Origin: Gambelia wislizenii
Taxonomy: Eukaryota > Chordata > Lepidosauria > Squamata > Crotaphytidae
DNA: 64,000 nt
NCBI GenBank assembly: GCA_030847615.1
Contig: JAUMIR010000001.1
Span: 248,623,187-248,687,186, forward strand
Direction: 5' to 3'
Below are positions 22,740 to 33,830 of the stretch, in pieces (position 1 is the stretch's first letter; each line of letters opens with the position of its first letter). The notes under the pieces are model-generated. The model was given only the letters and a program-made list of their open reading frames with translations, did not search any database and was not told the origin of the DNA. Position numbers and translations under genes: made by a program.

Positions 22740-23345
22740 CTAGAGATGTCTGATGTGGTCATATGACACATGCCTTAGTTACATCTAATTTGGTGCTGTT
22801 TTTGGAAGAATGTTCAGAAACTTTAGCTGATCCAGAGAGTTGCAGCCAGATTGTTAACTGGGTCTGGTTACAGAGAGCATATGACAGTTGTCACAACAGT
22901 TCCTAGCTATAAGACTATTTCTCAGCCCAATTCAAGGTGTACGTAATGCTCTCTCCTATCCTAAACAGTCTGTGCTACCTGATGGACCATATCTTCTCAT
23001 ATAAGCATGTCTGAGTGCTGAGATTTTTAGAGGAGTCCATTCTTTCCATTATACTACATTCAGAACCATCAAAGAACTTGCTAATTGTTGCCACCAGCCT
23101 CTGGAACCTTCAGAGGGCAGTTGTGTTGGCACATGTCTTACTCTCCTTCTGTCAGCAGGTGGATTTTTTTTCTGTTCCAGCAGCCTTTGGGAAATTGATT
23201 GCAAGGATTTTTGATTTTTTTTAAAAAATGATAAATTTTAAATGTGTTTAATGCTGTAAATAATTTAATCCATTTTAACAATTTTTAAATGTTTCTGTCT
23301 GTTTTGTTAATTCACCTTGACTTTCAGGGTATAAATAAAATAATA
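22740..23345 (+). mobile_element. L2-like LINE 3' fragment
   Basis: The stretch starts with DNA for the 'TRLDYCNALYMGLP' region (eroded), followed by a QRVAARLLTGSGYREH-like stretch at about 22830-22880 and a Trp/Leu-rich C-terminus. The end is 'TTCACCTTGACTTTCAGGG' plus an A-rich tail. Multiple stops are present. Confidence 0.7.
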
Positions 23346-23474
23346 ACATTTTGATTTTGCTGTGACCTTTTGGTAAAATGAAGATTAGTAGCTAGCTAGC
23401 TAGCCAGCCAGGTTTTTTTTTTACAACTCTTATACACTTGTGGATAAAAGTATATTTAAATTATTTTTGTCATA

Positions 23475-23742
23475 TTTGTTGAGTGTCCCTTATCCAGAAA
23501 CCTGAAATCCAAAATTGTCCAGATGGATGGCTGAGATATTGACACCTTTACTTTCTGATGATACATAAAATTATGAAAAATATTGTGTATAAAATTACCT
23601 CCAGGCTTTGTGTATAGGGTGTATATGAAACATAATTTCATGTTTAGATTTGGGTTTAATCTCCAAGGCATCTCATTGTGTATCTGAAAAAATCCAAAAC
23701 ACTTCTGGTCCCAAGCATTTCGGATAAGGGTTATTCAACCTG
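23475..23742. mobile_element. Tigger-like MITE (family B)
   Basis: The left end is TTGTTGAGTGTCCCTTATCC and the right end is GGATAAGGGTTATTCAACCTG. The interior shares 'GTATATGAAACATAAT' and 'GTGTATAAAATTACCT' with the 19.2 kb copy. Confidence 0.8.
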
Positions 23743-24834
23743 TATATTTTGAGCATTACATGATAAGCAATATCTTCAACTAGGTGCATATTAAATTTAA
23801 GTGAAGATTTTCTCAATCTCACTTTATACACCGTAGCTACATTAATGGTTCAATATTAACAAAACATGATATGTACTATACCCCCAGTAAACCATAACCT
23901 GGGAGAGTCAACACTTGTTCATTGGATAAGAATTTGGTTGGATTTGGTCCAGTAAACAGGTATTTCACATACTTTTATACTGATGTGGATATCTGGTATA
24001 AAAATCTAATTTTGTACTTGTGAAATTCCTTGCTAGGACTTCTCAAAAAACATTATTAATAAGTGGTTTTGCTAAAAAAAAGGCCAATGCAGCCTTCCAT
24101 CTATTTTGTCATTTCCCCCCTCTCATCTGTCTACAAATATCAATATTGTCAAAAGTTTGTGTGTTCTTGACTTTAATGGATGTTATACAAGTTTGCTAGC
24201 TTAAAATAATAGATGTCCAAAGATTTAAGTCCAGAGGGAGAAAAAAATGTTGGTCACTATATTGAAGCCCTCAAGATCTGTTGTTTGAAGCAGACTTAAG
24301 ATACAGTGAAAGAAATGGGGCAGAGGGATGCAGCTAAGAGTTGTTCAACAGAGCACTTATAATTACAGTACTTTTAGAGGGATTGGTACACCAACGTTCT
24401 GTCACTGAGTATGGACCTCAACCTGATGAACAACTGTCCTCCCAGCAACTTGTCCATATCATCGGATTGGGGAAAAACCCCTCATCCATGTAGCTGGACA
24501 AATTCTATTTTCTCAGCAAAATCTTTTGCAAATTCATTTTGGTAGGTTTCTGCAAGCTCTTCCTGAGTATTCTGAGGTATGGAATGTAATAGCCCTTACA
24601 CTAACCAAGTTTCAAAGTTTCCTTAGTTTGACAGCCACTGCTGTTACTGCCTCTGCCTGGATGAAACACACATTGTAGACAGTTGTTTGAACTGTCACAC
24701 CTTCATGCCTCAAGCTCAAAGCAACCACACCTTGCATCTTAAGGTGCTTCTCTGGGAGGCAATGATCAACACTTTGGACTTGGCAGCCCAAAATAAACCA
24801 CTCTAAGTGGCCTCAACAGCTATTTGTTGCACTC

Positions 24835-24985
24835 AAAACCTGACGGAACAGTTAACACAGGTAACACATTGCTATTGCTTAAAACAATTTGTAAGCCGCT
24901 CTGATAGCCTTGTGGCTGAAGAGCGGGGTATAAATAACTAAATAAAAATAAATAAATAATAAAATAAGATATTGTTGGCTTAAGA
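24835..24985 (+). repeat. LINE 3' tail inserted in DIRS gag
   Basis: 'TTGTAAGCCGCTCTGATAGC' and 'GAAGAGCGGGGTATAAATAA' form the standard 3' end of an L2/CR1-type LINE, followed by an AAATAAATAA tail. Confidence 0.65.
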
Positions 24986-25825
24986 TCAACAGAGGCTGCT
25001 TTTACTCCGCTGTGGATCATCTACATCAGTTTGCCATACCCCATTGCATCAATCTGACCAGGAGTTGGTTCTGAGACACCTAGTGAAGATATTGCTTAAA
25101 AAGCTAAGCAAAAGCTTAACAACAAGGTCCTCAACCCTTCAGTTCCTAAGAAGCAGCAACCTCATCAGGTGGAGGTTGGAGTTCTAGTGACTTACTCTGC
25201 TACCTGCACTAAGAGCTGATCTTATGTCAGAACTGTCAGAGCTCCTGATTGCTCCACGTGTTTTTATTCAAGTATAGGCCTCTCCAGATGTTCAGGATGT
25301 GAAGCACCTCACTCAGGGGTCTCCCTTCTACACTCAGGAAGACCTCTTGATAGCCTAAAGTATACCACGAAAGCCTCAGGGTATGCCCTTGGGATCTGCT
25401 GGACCACAAATGCAAATTCTGAATGCACCACCTGTTCCAGTTGGATCACCAAGACATTTCTACTGATTTTGAAACTGATTCAAGGGATTTGGACTTGACT
25501 GTGGCATCATCCGCTTCTGTTTTAATACCATCACCTGATGCGGAAGTTGGGGATCAGAATCCCCCATTTCCATTAGAGGAAGTCCATCAAGATGCTGACC
25601 AAGTGTTGCATATGGCCAAGGCACTTGAACCAGACTTAAAGCAACTGGAGTTGCCTATATTTGACCTGGTATTCAAGTGGGTCCAATCTCAGTCCAGGCC
25701 ACCAGCTGCCATTCCTGTGCTCCCTTATCTTATGCAAATAGGTAGGGAGTCCTGGAAATCACCATCTTCTGTTCAGCCAATCTGAGGGAAATTGAGAAAT
25801 TACACAGGGTGAAGGAAGATCATTG

Positions 25826-25945
25826 TGGCCTCTTTTTATAATAATAATAATAATAATAATAATAATTTTTTATTTTTAACCTGCCCCTCTGCTCGGCAAC
25901 CGGGGCGGCGTACAACAAGATTAAAACAACAGGAAGTTAAAAAAA
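25826..25945 (-). repeat. LINE 3' tail with (ATA)n, inserted in DIRS gag
   Basis: (ATA)n at 25828-25866 is followed by 'ACCTGCCCCTCTGCTCGGCAACCGGGGCGGCG', which resembles the 3' end of the minus-strand LINE at 1706-2290 ('CCTACCCCTCTGC...CGGGGCGGC'). It is a very short 5'-truncated copy. Confidence 0.7.
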
Positions 25946-26195
25946 ATCCTTTTCAAACATCCTCAGCCAATTTCAATCATCCTCAAGGCCTCTCATGTAA
26001 ACCATATTCGGCTCCAGTAGATAAGGAAGGTAGGAAACTGGATGACATGGCATGTGATCTTACCATTATGTATTGCAAACTATTAGGCATGTATGGACAT
26101 GTACCAACACTACCTGTGTGATAAAATAGCACTCTTTTTGAGGTCTGCAGCCTATGATGCATGTATCTACAGGAAACTTCATATTTTTTCTTTCT

Positions 26196-27902
26196 TTCTT
26201 TTTTTTAGCTATCTGCGTGTTTTTCGGTCTGTGATCTGAGCCGAAAGGATATAAGCATAGGTTTTCTTTGCTTATTTGTGCTAATGATGATACAGGGTTT
26301 CAGGAATGTGCTAGATGTAGCTAATTCTATGCAGGAGGCCACATACATATTCGGTATTTCATGTAGTGTTCATGTCCTGTCAGATTTCTAGTCAGTCTCC
26401 TTCCTTGAGGCTAGTTGATTTTTCATACATGTCAGTTATTTGTGTGCTAGGCTGCTGTGCTGAGGTTCTCAGTTGTTTGAATTTGCTTATAAGTTGGTTA
26501 TTTGTAAGTTTGTGTATCACAAGATAGGTTCTCATTTGTGGTTGGATCTTTTTAAATGTAAAGCTTAGCTAATTATAGATGTAAGTATTGCTGCAGGTGA
26601 TATTAATTTCTGCTAAAGCATGCTACTCAAAGTGGTGATCCCTGAACCGGTACCAGTTCCTGAGCCATTGGTTGCTAGTCTGTGGCATGTTTCCAGAAAG
26701 AAACAATTGTACCCAGTGGTCACAAATTTAGGGCCAGTGCCTGGCACATTGGAAAACAGTAATTGCCAGTCCCTTGCATCAAATAGTCTGAGAAGCAGCA
26801 CTGTGTTAAAGCAAGGTTTGCAGTAAACTAGATTTTTATGCATATTATTTGGTGTCCAGTTACAGATACATTCACTGATATTACTTTTAATATTATCAAT
26901 ATGATATGATTCAGTGATTTCTCTTCCCCCGCTTTGGTTAGGTAAACATTCTTGTATTTTTAAGAAGGTTTAAAAAAATATTAGGTGGTTGTTCCATCTT
27001 TCCTCAGGCTAGGTTTTGTTTGATTCCTTAAAAGATAATCATCTATTCTGTTAAATGTTTTTAAACATGTTACTTATGTTACCACTTGGCTTTCACAATT
27101 TAAAAAAATGGAATGGCTGGTAAGGGATGTTTTGCTAAGCATTAAAATGACATAATTTTTAAACACCAGGTCTAAAACAGCAAAGAAATCTGGTGGCTTT
27201 GTTTTATGTCAGGAAGATGTGTTGTTTTTGAAGAATTTACCAGTTGTCAGAGTACCATATTAAAATAACTGGGTGCCCTTGGCAGCAGTTGAGGTGCTTT
27301 TGCAGCACAGGGCATCTTGGATATCTAGACTCTGGAGAAGTAACTTTGTTAATCATTTACCAGAAATACACACACATAAGAGTTTTTCAGCACCCTTGAA
27401 GGCCAAAAGATGTATTGTTTATACTGTATTCAGTATTGTATTTCTAATGCATTGAAACAAGTGGAATGCGCAATACAACCTTTTGGATATTACACAGGAT
27501 AAAACTAGAGACTTGGATATTAGGAGAACATTTTAGTAATAGTAATTAGATGGTTTTCGGGGGCTAGTCAAACTATAATTACAACATAGCTAAGATTTCA
27601 TATTTGTGAATAATGTATGCATTTAATTTGTAATAAGCTATAAATCAGAGTAATATGGTAATAACACTAAAGACATTACAGTATATTTAATAAGAACTGT
27701 ATATGGTGTTATCTTAATATGATTATATGGCCAGTCATATAAACTTCAAAAGATGTATTGTGACAATTGTCTCAATGTAAAAGCATAATAAATTGTTTAG
27801 AGACCTGTGGCACCTTCAAGCCTGCTTTGTGCAGATTTAAAACTACTTCCTAAAATGATGATCAGCTCTTATCGACTAACCAGTGTTCTCTTTTCTTCCC
27901 AG
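26196..27902. other. Intron 1 distal part
   Basis: Apart from a hAT-like MITE at 26622-26815, nothing is recognised. The segment is AT-rich and ends with the acceptor for KANSL1L exon 2. Confidence 0.4.
26622..26815. mobile_element. hAT-like MITE remnant
   Basis: Near the left end 'TGCTACTCAAAGTGGTGATC' precedes 'CCTGAACCGGTACCAGTTCC'. The right end 'ATAGTCTGAGAAGCAGCACTG' is complementary to the left. This matches a common vertebrate MITE whose ends read 'CAGTG(G)TTCTCAAA' with a 'GACCGGTACCGGTCC' interior. Confidence 0.6.
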
Positions 27903-28044
27903 TAACTATAGACCTGACTGGAAATGGCTGGTAGAGAGAGCGAAAGTTGGCTGCCGCTGGACCTGGCTTCAAGCCCAGATTTCAGAGCTAGAGTACAAAA
28001 TTCAACAACTCACTGATCTTCATAGGCAGATCCGTGCCACCAAG
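27903..28044 (+). CDS. KANSL1L: KANSL1L coding exon 2
   Basis: The acceptor TTCTTCCCAG ends at 27902. The first base completes the split valine codon of the previous exon. The reading then runs NYRPDWKWLVERAKVG, then RWTWLQAQISELEYKI and a Gln/Leu-rich helix ending in RATK. This Trp-rich block followed by a coiled coil is a hallmark conserved between KANSL1 and KANSL1L. The donor that keeps frame with the next exon is GTATTG at 28045. A consensus-looking GTAAGT starts only five bases downstream, at 28050, but using it would shift the frame and create an early stop in the next exon. The exon is 142 nt long. Confidence 0.92.
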
Positions 28045-29290
28045 GTATTGTAAGTGGGTAGGGAAAAAAGGCTTGCACAAATAACCATCTTCAAGATTTA
28101 TAAATGTTTTCTTTGTGTTTGTTGAGTTCTGCTAGCTAGAAAAAAAGGCATATAAAATCAACAAAGATAAATGAAAAAGTAGTTTGTGAGTTAGCATATT
28201 GGATTTAAATATAGAAAAACCTTGATACAGAATCCCAGTTGCAGTTTGAAGCTTACTGCATGTTATGTCGTCAAAAGAAATTTAGCACCAGAAGCAAAAA
28301 TAACATGGAAAAAATAAAGATTGGTTCCAACAGTACAAAAAGGAAGAGCAGCTCAACATGTTTTAGCAGAATTTTTATCCAAAACTGACAATGTAAACAT
28401 GTAAAATGCCAGGCCTTGCATGAGTAAACAAAATCATTTTTAATCTAGGGACACTTTAAGGTTTCTTCCAAAATGCATCCAGGGTTGACATTTTCCTTCA
28501 CCAGTCCTCACTTTTCTTATAATTTTCATTTTGGTGACCAAACCTATCAATCTATGTTTGTTTAATATGCAGGGGGAAGCTGGTATGGTAGGATTGTCTG
28601 CTCTCCCCCTTTCTCTCTGTTTTGATGTTTATGCATCCTCATTGCAAGTTTCTGGAAGCAGTTGCTGTTTACCTTGCCTGTTGTAAGCAGGTACACACAA
28701 CTGCAGTAGAATTGGCATTGTTTACTATTCACAACACGCAGCAACTCAACACCAAAAGTCGCTGTTTGTTTAGCCCTTCTTCACCATCTTCATAATGCCA
28801 ACACTGCTAAAAACAAACAAACTTCCAGCTAGGCAAAGGACAAGAAGGAAATGGGGGTTGGAGACGTAAAAAGGCTTTGTAAAATGGGGCTTCTTTGTCA
28901 GAAGCTTTGTTAACTAAGTTATGCCTGCGTTCTTGCGGGTGGTGAAGAGCACATAAATAAAGGACTGAGGACAGTGACTGTAGAAGGAGGTGGAAACAAA
29001 TGTGGAAAAGAGAAAGGCATGGGCAAAGCAGGTAGCTTATGTGTCTTAGAATGCATAGCTAAAATGTTCACTTAAAAGTTTGTAAATCACAGTGAGCAAG
29101 AATATAGATGGTAGTGCTCCTCTAATAAATGGATTAATAAAGTCAAGGGAAAAATCTTTTTTAGTTTCTTCAAATATTACAAAAATAGAAAAAAAAACTT
29201 GAGTATTTTGGCAGATGGTACCTAGCTGAAATCATTGTCGTTTAATTTTTGAAAAAGATGGAAGAAAAACACATTGAAAACAATAGCTTG
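28045..29290. other. Intron 2 proximal part, nothing recognised
   Basis: AT-rich intronic DNA without a recognised repeat or exon. Poly-A and poly-T runs are short. Confidence 0.4.
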
Positions 29291-29299
29291 TCTAAGGGT

Positions 29300-29610
29300 A
29301 CAGATCTGCATCAGTGGTGCCTGCAACTGCTGTTCTTGTACTCCGCAGGAAGGAAGATAGACCTTGCTTTTAGATAATTACATATAGAAAGGCATGAGAC
29401 CAGGTTCAAGGGTGCTTCTATTCAGTGTACTGACACTTAAATTGTCTGTTTGCTTATGTTTAAGTAGACTCTTAAGTAGAATCATTACCCAAAGAGGTTC
29501 ATTTAGTGGGAATTTTTCAGATGGGACCTTCTCTGTAGCAGAACCCCAGTTGTGGAGCTCACAAACAAAAGACTTTAAACTTGCCCTGTCCCTTATGGTT
29601 TGAAGACAGA
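29300..29610 (+). repeat. Probable L2-like LINE C-terminus fragment
   Basis: The plus strand at 29500-29600 reads GTFSVAEPQLWSSQTKDFKL, reminiscent of the 'RAFSVAAPKLWNSLP' block of L2 ORF2. It is too eroded for a firm call. Confidence 0.45.
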
Positions 29611-29642
29611 AGGTAAAATCATATTTATTTACTTAAGTTTGG

Positions 29643-29733
29643 ATTGGCCTTTTCAGTCATCAGCACGCTTGCAGAAAGCGTGGGATGAGTCCTTCCTGAA
29701 TCTTTGTTTGCGAAGAAAAGCCAGAGAGAGAGA
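29643..29733 (+). repeat. 3' end of the (AG)n-tailed LINE
   Basis: 'GGCCTTTTCAGTCATCAGC', 'CACGCTTGCAGAAAG' and 'GAAGAAAAGCCAGAGAGAGAG' are the complement of the 22087-22160 segment. It is the same LINE family, in the opposite orientation, and 5'-truncated to about 90 bases. Confidence 0.75.
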
Positions 29734-30034
29734 ATTTAAAAAGCATGGTGTAAGGTCTCCTGCTGCTTCTGCCTGAGAAGATTGGGATCCTTAGAGACCA
29801 TCTGTACTAGCTTCACCACTCATTGATTTTAAACCCCAACGCAGTAACCCAGTGGGAGGTTACTGTGGAAAACGTACACTTTCTACTCTGTTGCTGCAGA
29901 AATCTCTTCCCCTCACCCTTATGGAGAATGAGACTAAGCAAGGCATGTGAAAGAATGTGGAAGACAGGAGAACTTTAAGAAAGGCTTAGTCTAACCAGAA
30001 TCGACATAGCAAAGGGGTAATCTCTTTAGAGAGA

Positions 30035-30455
30035 ATCATAGAATCATAGAGTTGGAAGAGACCACAAAGGCCATCCAGTCCAACCCCCCGCCATGCAGGA
30101 ATACACAATCAAATCATCCCTGACAGATAGCCGTCCACCCTCTGCTTAAAAACCTCCAAAGAAGGAGACTCCACCACACTCTGAGGCAGTGTATTCCACT
30201 TCCAAAGAGCTCTTACTGTCAGGAAGTTCTTCCTAATGTGTAGGTGGAATCTCTTTTCCTGTAGTTTGAACCCATTGCTCCGTGTCCTCGTCTCTGGAGC
30301 AACAGAAAACAAGCCTGCCCATCTTCAGTATGACATTCCTTCAAATATTTAAACACGGCTATCATGTTACTCTCAACCTTCTCTTCTCCAGATTAAACAT
30401 GCCCAGCTCCCTAAACTGCTCCTCATAGGACATGAAGGTGCCCTTCTCTTCAGGC
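30035..30455 (-). mobile_element. CR1 LINE 3' fragment
   Basis: The plus-strand text begins ATCATAGAATCATAGAGTTGG, then 'CCATCCAGTCCAACCC', the complement of the CR1 3' end. It extends through the ORF2 C-terminal part (RFHLHIRKNFLTVRAL on the minus strand). It is 5'-truncated, about 420 bp. Confidence 0.92.
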
Positions 30456-30720
30456 TCTTTTAAGAACTGTAAAATTACAAAGTGTTCTAAGTCATTCCAG
30501 CCAAGTTTAAAACAAAACATAATTTCCCTAATGCACTAAACTAGAATAGAATAGAATAGAATAGAATCTTTATTACGATCATAGACCAGCACAGGTAAAA
30601 AGGGATACAGAATAAAGGTAAAAACACAGGATAAAAACAGGCTAAATGCAGTATTTAAAATGTTAGCTCCAGTATAACAAGACTAAGTTGATACTATTCT
30701 ACTGTTGAGGACCTTGTCTG

Positions 30721-33700
30721 TCAAATTTTAACCGCAGCTGCGCAGAATCTGGCAACATTATAAGTTGTTCCTGGGTTGGTGTCTGAAAGCAACAAGTTTA
30801 TGTAGAATTGTCCAGTGTGCCCTTGATATTTATGCAACAGGGGTGAAATAAGGCTGAGACGTATGTACCTGTAGTATGAGCACTGGAGTAATACATGCTC
30901 TGTTGTTTCTATTTGGCCTGAGTTGCAGGGGCACAGTCTGTCTGAGAAGGGGATCTTCTTGTATCGGCCTTCAAGGACAGCTGAAGGGAGGGCACGACAC
31001 CGTGCAAGAGTAAAGGCCCTTCGATGTTTAGGTATTTCAAGTGTTGCTAAGTATGCCAAAGGAGAGGCCAGATATCTATTGGAGTCACTAGCAATGAAGG
31101 TTGGAGTGCTGGCTAGATCCAGTTGTTGCTCTATATCTGCTGCCCGTTGTTTGATAGTAGCTTTCGCCCTATCATATCCCAGGCTAAGCAGGAGATCTGG
31201 AGAAAGGCCCAGCATTGAAATTTTAGTCATCACTGTCTGTTTCCAGCTGGATTGGAAATCATCACTTAAGGTTAGTGGAGCAAGGCCAGTGGCAAAGAGG
31301 GATAGTCTGAGCCAGTAGCTGAGTATAGTCACCCACACTCTGGCCTCCACTTTCATAAATCCTGACTCCAGTCTCAGAGCTGCGTTAGAGACACATTTTG
31401 GAGTTTGGAAAGCTGATCTTAAAAATTTGGATTGGACAAGTTCTAATGGAGCTGGGTTGGGGAAGGGTCCCAATTGGGATCCGTAAAGCAGTTGTGCTAC
31501 TGGTTTGGCTTCAAAGAGTTTGAGCGCTGCAGGTAAATAGTGGCCTCCTCTTATCTTAAGAAATTTGAGAATGGTTGTTGTACTCCTCTGCGCATTGCAG
31601 AGCAGCATACTCCCCATGCGCTCAATATTGTGTTAGTGCTCTTAGGGCTCTTTTAGTCCAATGGGAGTTCTTGAAAGTACTGCTGCATCATCCGCATAAA
31701 GCAGCGTTGAGAGATGCCTTCCCTCTAATTTTGGAGGATGGAAGTTAGTGTTGTTGAGGTGATCCATCAAATCACTGCTGTAGAAGTTAAACAGGAGTGG
31801 AGCTAGAATGCAGCCTTGCTTGACACCCTTCTCAGTGACAATGTCAGTGGTGAGATGTCCCTGGGGGTTACATCTTACTTTTAATGAGGTCCCTTCATGC
31901 AGCATACATATTAGATGGAGTCAACGTTGGTAGATCGAAGAAGCCTCCAGTTTTTTCCACAGTTTGGTTCGGGATATAGAGTCAAAAGCTGCTTTAAAGT
32001 CTATGAAGGCAGCATAGAGAGAAACTGTGCTGCAGGTGGAGTATTTTTCAATAAGGTGGTGGAGTACAAGGCACTGGTCTATGGTGGAGCGGCCTTCCCT
32101 AAAGCCAGCTTGTTCTTCTGCAAGTATGTTTTCTTGTTCCAACCAGGTCTGAAATTTCCACTGTAAGTGTCTTGCATAGAGTTTGCTGATTGAACTGAGG
32201 ACACTAATTGGTCTGTAGCTGACAGGATCATCCTTGCTTCCTTTTTTATATATGGGGACGATGATTGCAAGGTCCCAATCCTTGGGTGCTCGACCATATT
32301 TGTCGATACAGGTGAAAAGTGAGGCCAGGATAGGGGCCCAAAATTCAAGGTTGTTTTTAATGGCTTCTGCAGGTATTAAGTCTTCCCCTGGAGCCTTCCC
32401 CATTCTCAGCTGGGCTACAAGGTTCTTGATCTCTGTCGCTGTCACTGGTGGCCACCCTTGGATATTTTCTATATTTTGCTAGCGCATCCACTTTCAATGT
32501 TCTTATTGTCCTTATAAAGTGCTTGAAAGTGATCCTCCCATATCCCTGGAGGGATGTGACAATCCACTGTAGCTGGCCCATTTCTCTGGGAACTTGATGT
32601 AATATGCCAGAATAGAGCTGTGTTGTTGGATCTGACTGCCTGGATAAGTTGTGTCCAGTCATTCTTCATGGCTTCTTTTTTCTTGTTCATCAGCAGCTTT
32701 TTGTAGTCTCTTTTCTGCTGAAGCAGCATTGGTACAGCATCTGGGATGTTATTAGATAGGTAACTCTGATAAGTATCAATGAATGTCAAACCATGGTTTG
32801 GAGTGGTGCTGTTGTTGTTTCCACTGATGTACGCTATTTTGACGGATCAGATATTGGTGTAGAACTTGGGTAAGTGTATTGTAATTTTCCAAGATTTCAT
32901 CAGGGGACTCAGCTGATATTAGGGCAGTCCTAAGATGCTGAAGTTGGTCTGAAGCCAATACCTCACTTATTGTTTGGTTTAGTTGGGGGGTCCATTTAGC
33001 TTGGTGATAAGTCCTTCCTGATGGTGTCACAGAAAGGTGATAGCTCTCCCTGGTGTGTGTCTCCTGAGTGAAGTCACTAAGATGTAGCCGAATTGGAAAA
33101 TGATCACTTTCAAATCTGGGCATAACTTCTAATTCCTTGGCATAGGGAAGAAGGTCCCTAGAAATGATTATGTAATCAATGGCACTCATTCTGGACCCAG
33201 AGAGATAAGTGAATTCAGCTGGGCAGTCATTTTCCAGGGCACCATTTAGGATTTGAAGGTTCAGCCTGAATTCTATTTGATCCAGACAAAGTCCTGCAAA
33301 ATTTGATTTCTTGTCCTTTGAGCATCGGATGGGGTGGGTTCCATCATCTTCAAAATCAGGAGGAAGGCATTTGTGCCGGGCATATAGGGTATGATTGTTG
33401 GGGCCCAGTCTGGCATTCAAATCACCCCCCAAAATTACAAATACATTTGGGTTCTGCAACATGAGATTAGCAGTGTATGATTCCAGTTCAGCCCACAGGC
33501 CTCTGATTTGGGATTTCTTCTTCATTGGAGGCATGTTGGCATTTACTATCAGCAAAGTGCAATGGTTAAATTGAATTAGCACTGCCATGGCATATGTTTT
33601 AAAAGTGGAAAGAGGCCTTGTTATGGCACGTAGGGTGGTGGAAACCAGGCCGCCTCTAGCTCTTCCATGTTTTTTCCCTGGCTCTGCCGGAATTGAGAAT

Positions 33701-33830
33701 GAGTGAAAGCCATTTAATAACAGATCCTTATTAGTCCATGTTTCCTGGATCAGTATAATGTCATATTGGGTGAGGACGTCACTAGGACAAGGATCTCTGT
33801 GGGCCGTTGGCCACCCAGCAATGTTCTAGG
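30721..33830 (-). pseudogene. ORF2 (endonuclease-RT) of the Vingi/I-like LINE
   Basis: The protein would nick target DNA and reverse-transcribe the element's RNA. Visible motifs in order: DIILIQETW (endonuclease start, about 33750), VILGGDLNARLG and MSAIDYIIISRD, then ESDHFPIRL (endonuclease end). The RT follows with APGEDLIPAEAI, PIYKKGSKDDPVSYRPIS, EEQAGFREGRSTIDQCLVL, AAFIDFKAAFDSISR, EKGVKQGCILAPLLFN and LLYADDAAVL, the catalytic YADD at about 31680. The frame breaks near 32785, 32460 and 31915. About 80-100 codons that normally follow the YADD block seem missing at about 31620-31640. The C-terminal 298-codon stretch is open. Confidence 0.85.

Larger units (their letters stand above)
24635..26195 (+). 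pseudogene. DIRS retrotransposon gag remnant
   Basis: At 24645-24790 the plus strand has a zinc-knuckle-like CLDETHIVDSCLNCHTFMPQ with 'LKVLLWEAMINTL' after it, as in DIRS Gag. At 25423-25785 an intact 120-codon stretch has VASSASVLIPSPDAEVGDQ, HMAKALEPDLKQ and AAIPVLP...SWKSPSSVQP, again in DIRS Gag order. At 25940-26180 'PVDKEGRKLDDMA' and a 'CIANY*ACMDMYQHYL' equivalent close the capsid-like part. Two LINE tails (24835-24985 and 25826-25945) interrupt it. This is the third DIRS-derived locus in the window. Confidence 0.75.

Noticed and set aside
28050..28055. GTAAGT as the true donor of KANSL1L exon 2
   Set aside because: It would shift the frame and stop translation three codons into exon 3, while GTATTG at 28045 joins two conserved blocks in frame.
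30721..31617. 298-codon frame as a host gene
   Set aside because: It is the C-terminal domain of LINE ORF2 (Cys/His motif near the end, RT upstream in the same element, target duplication around the whole).
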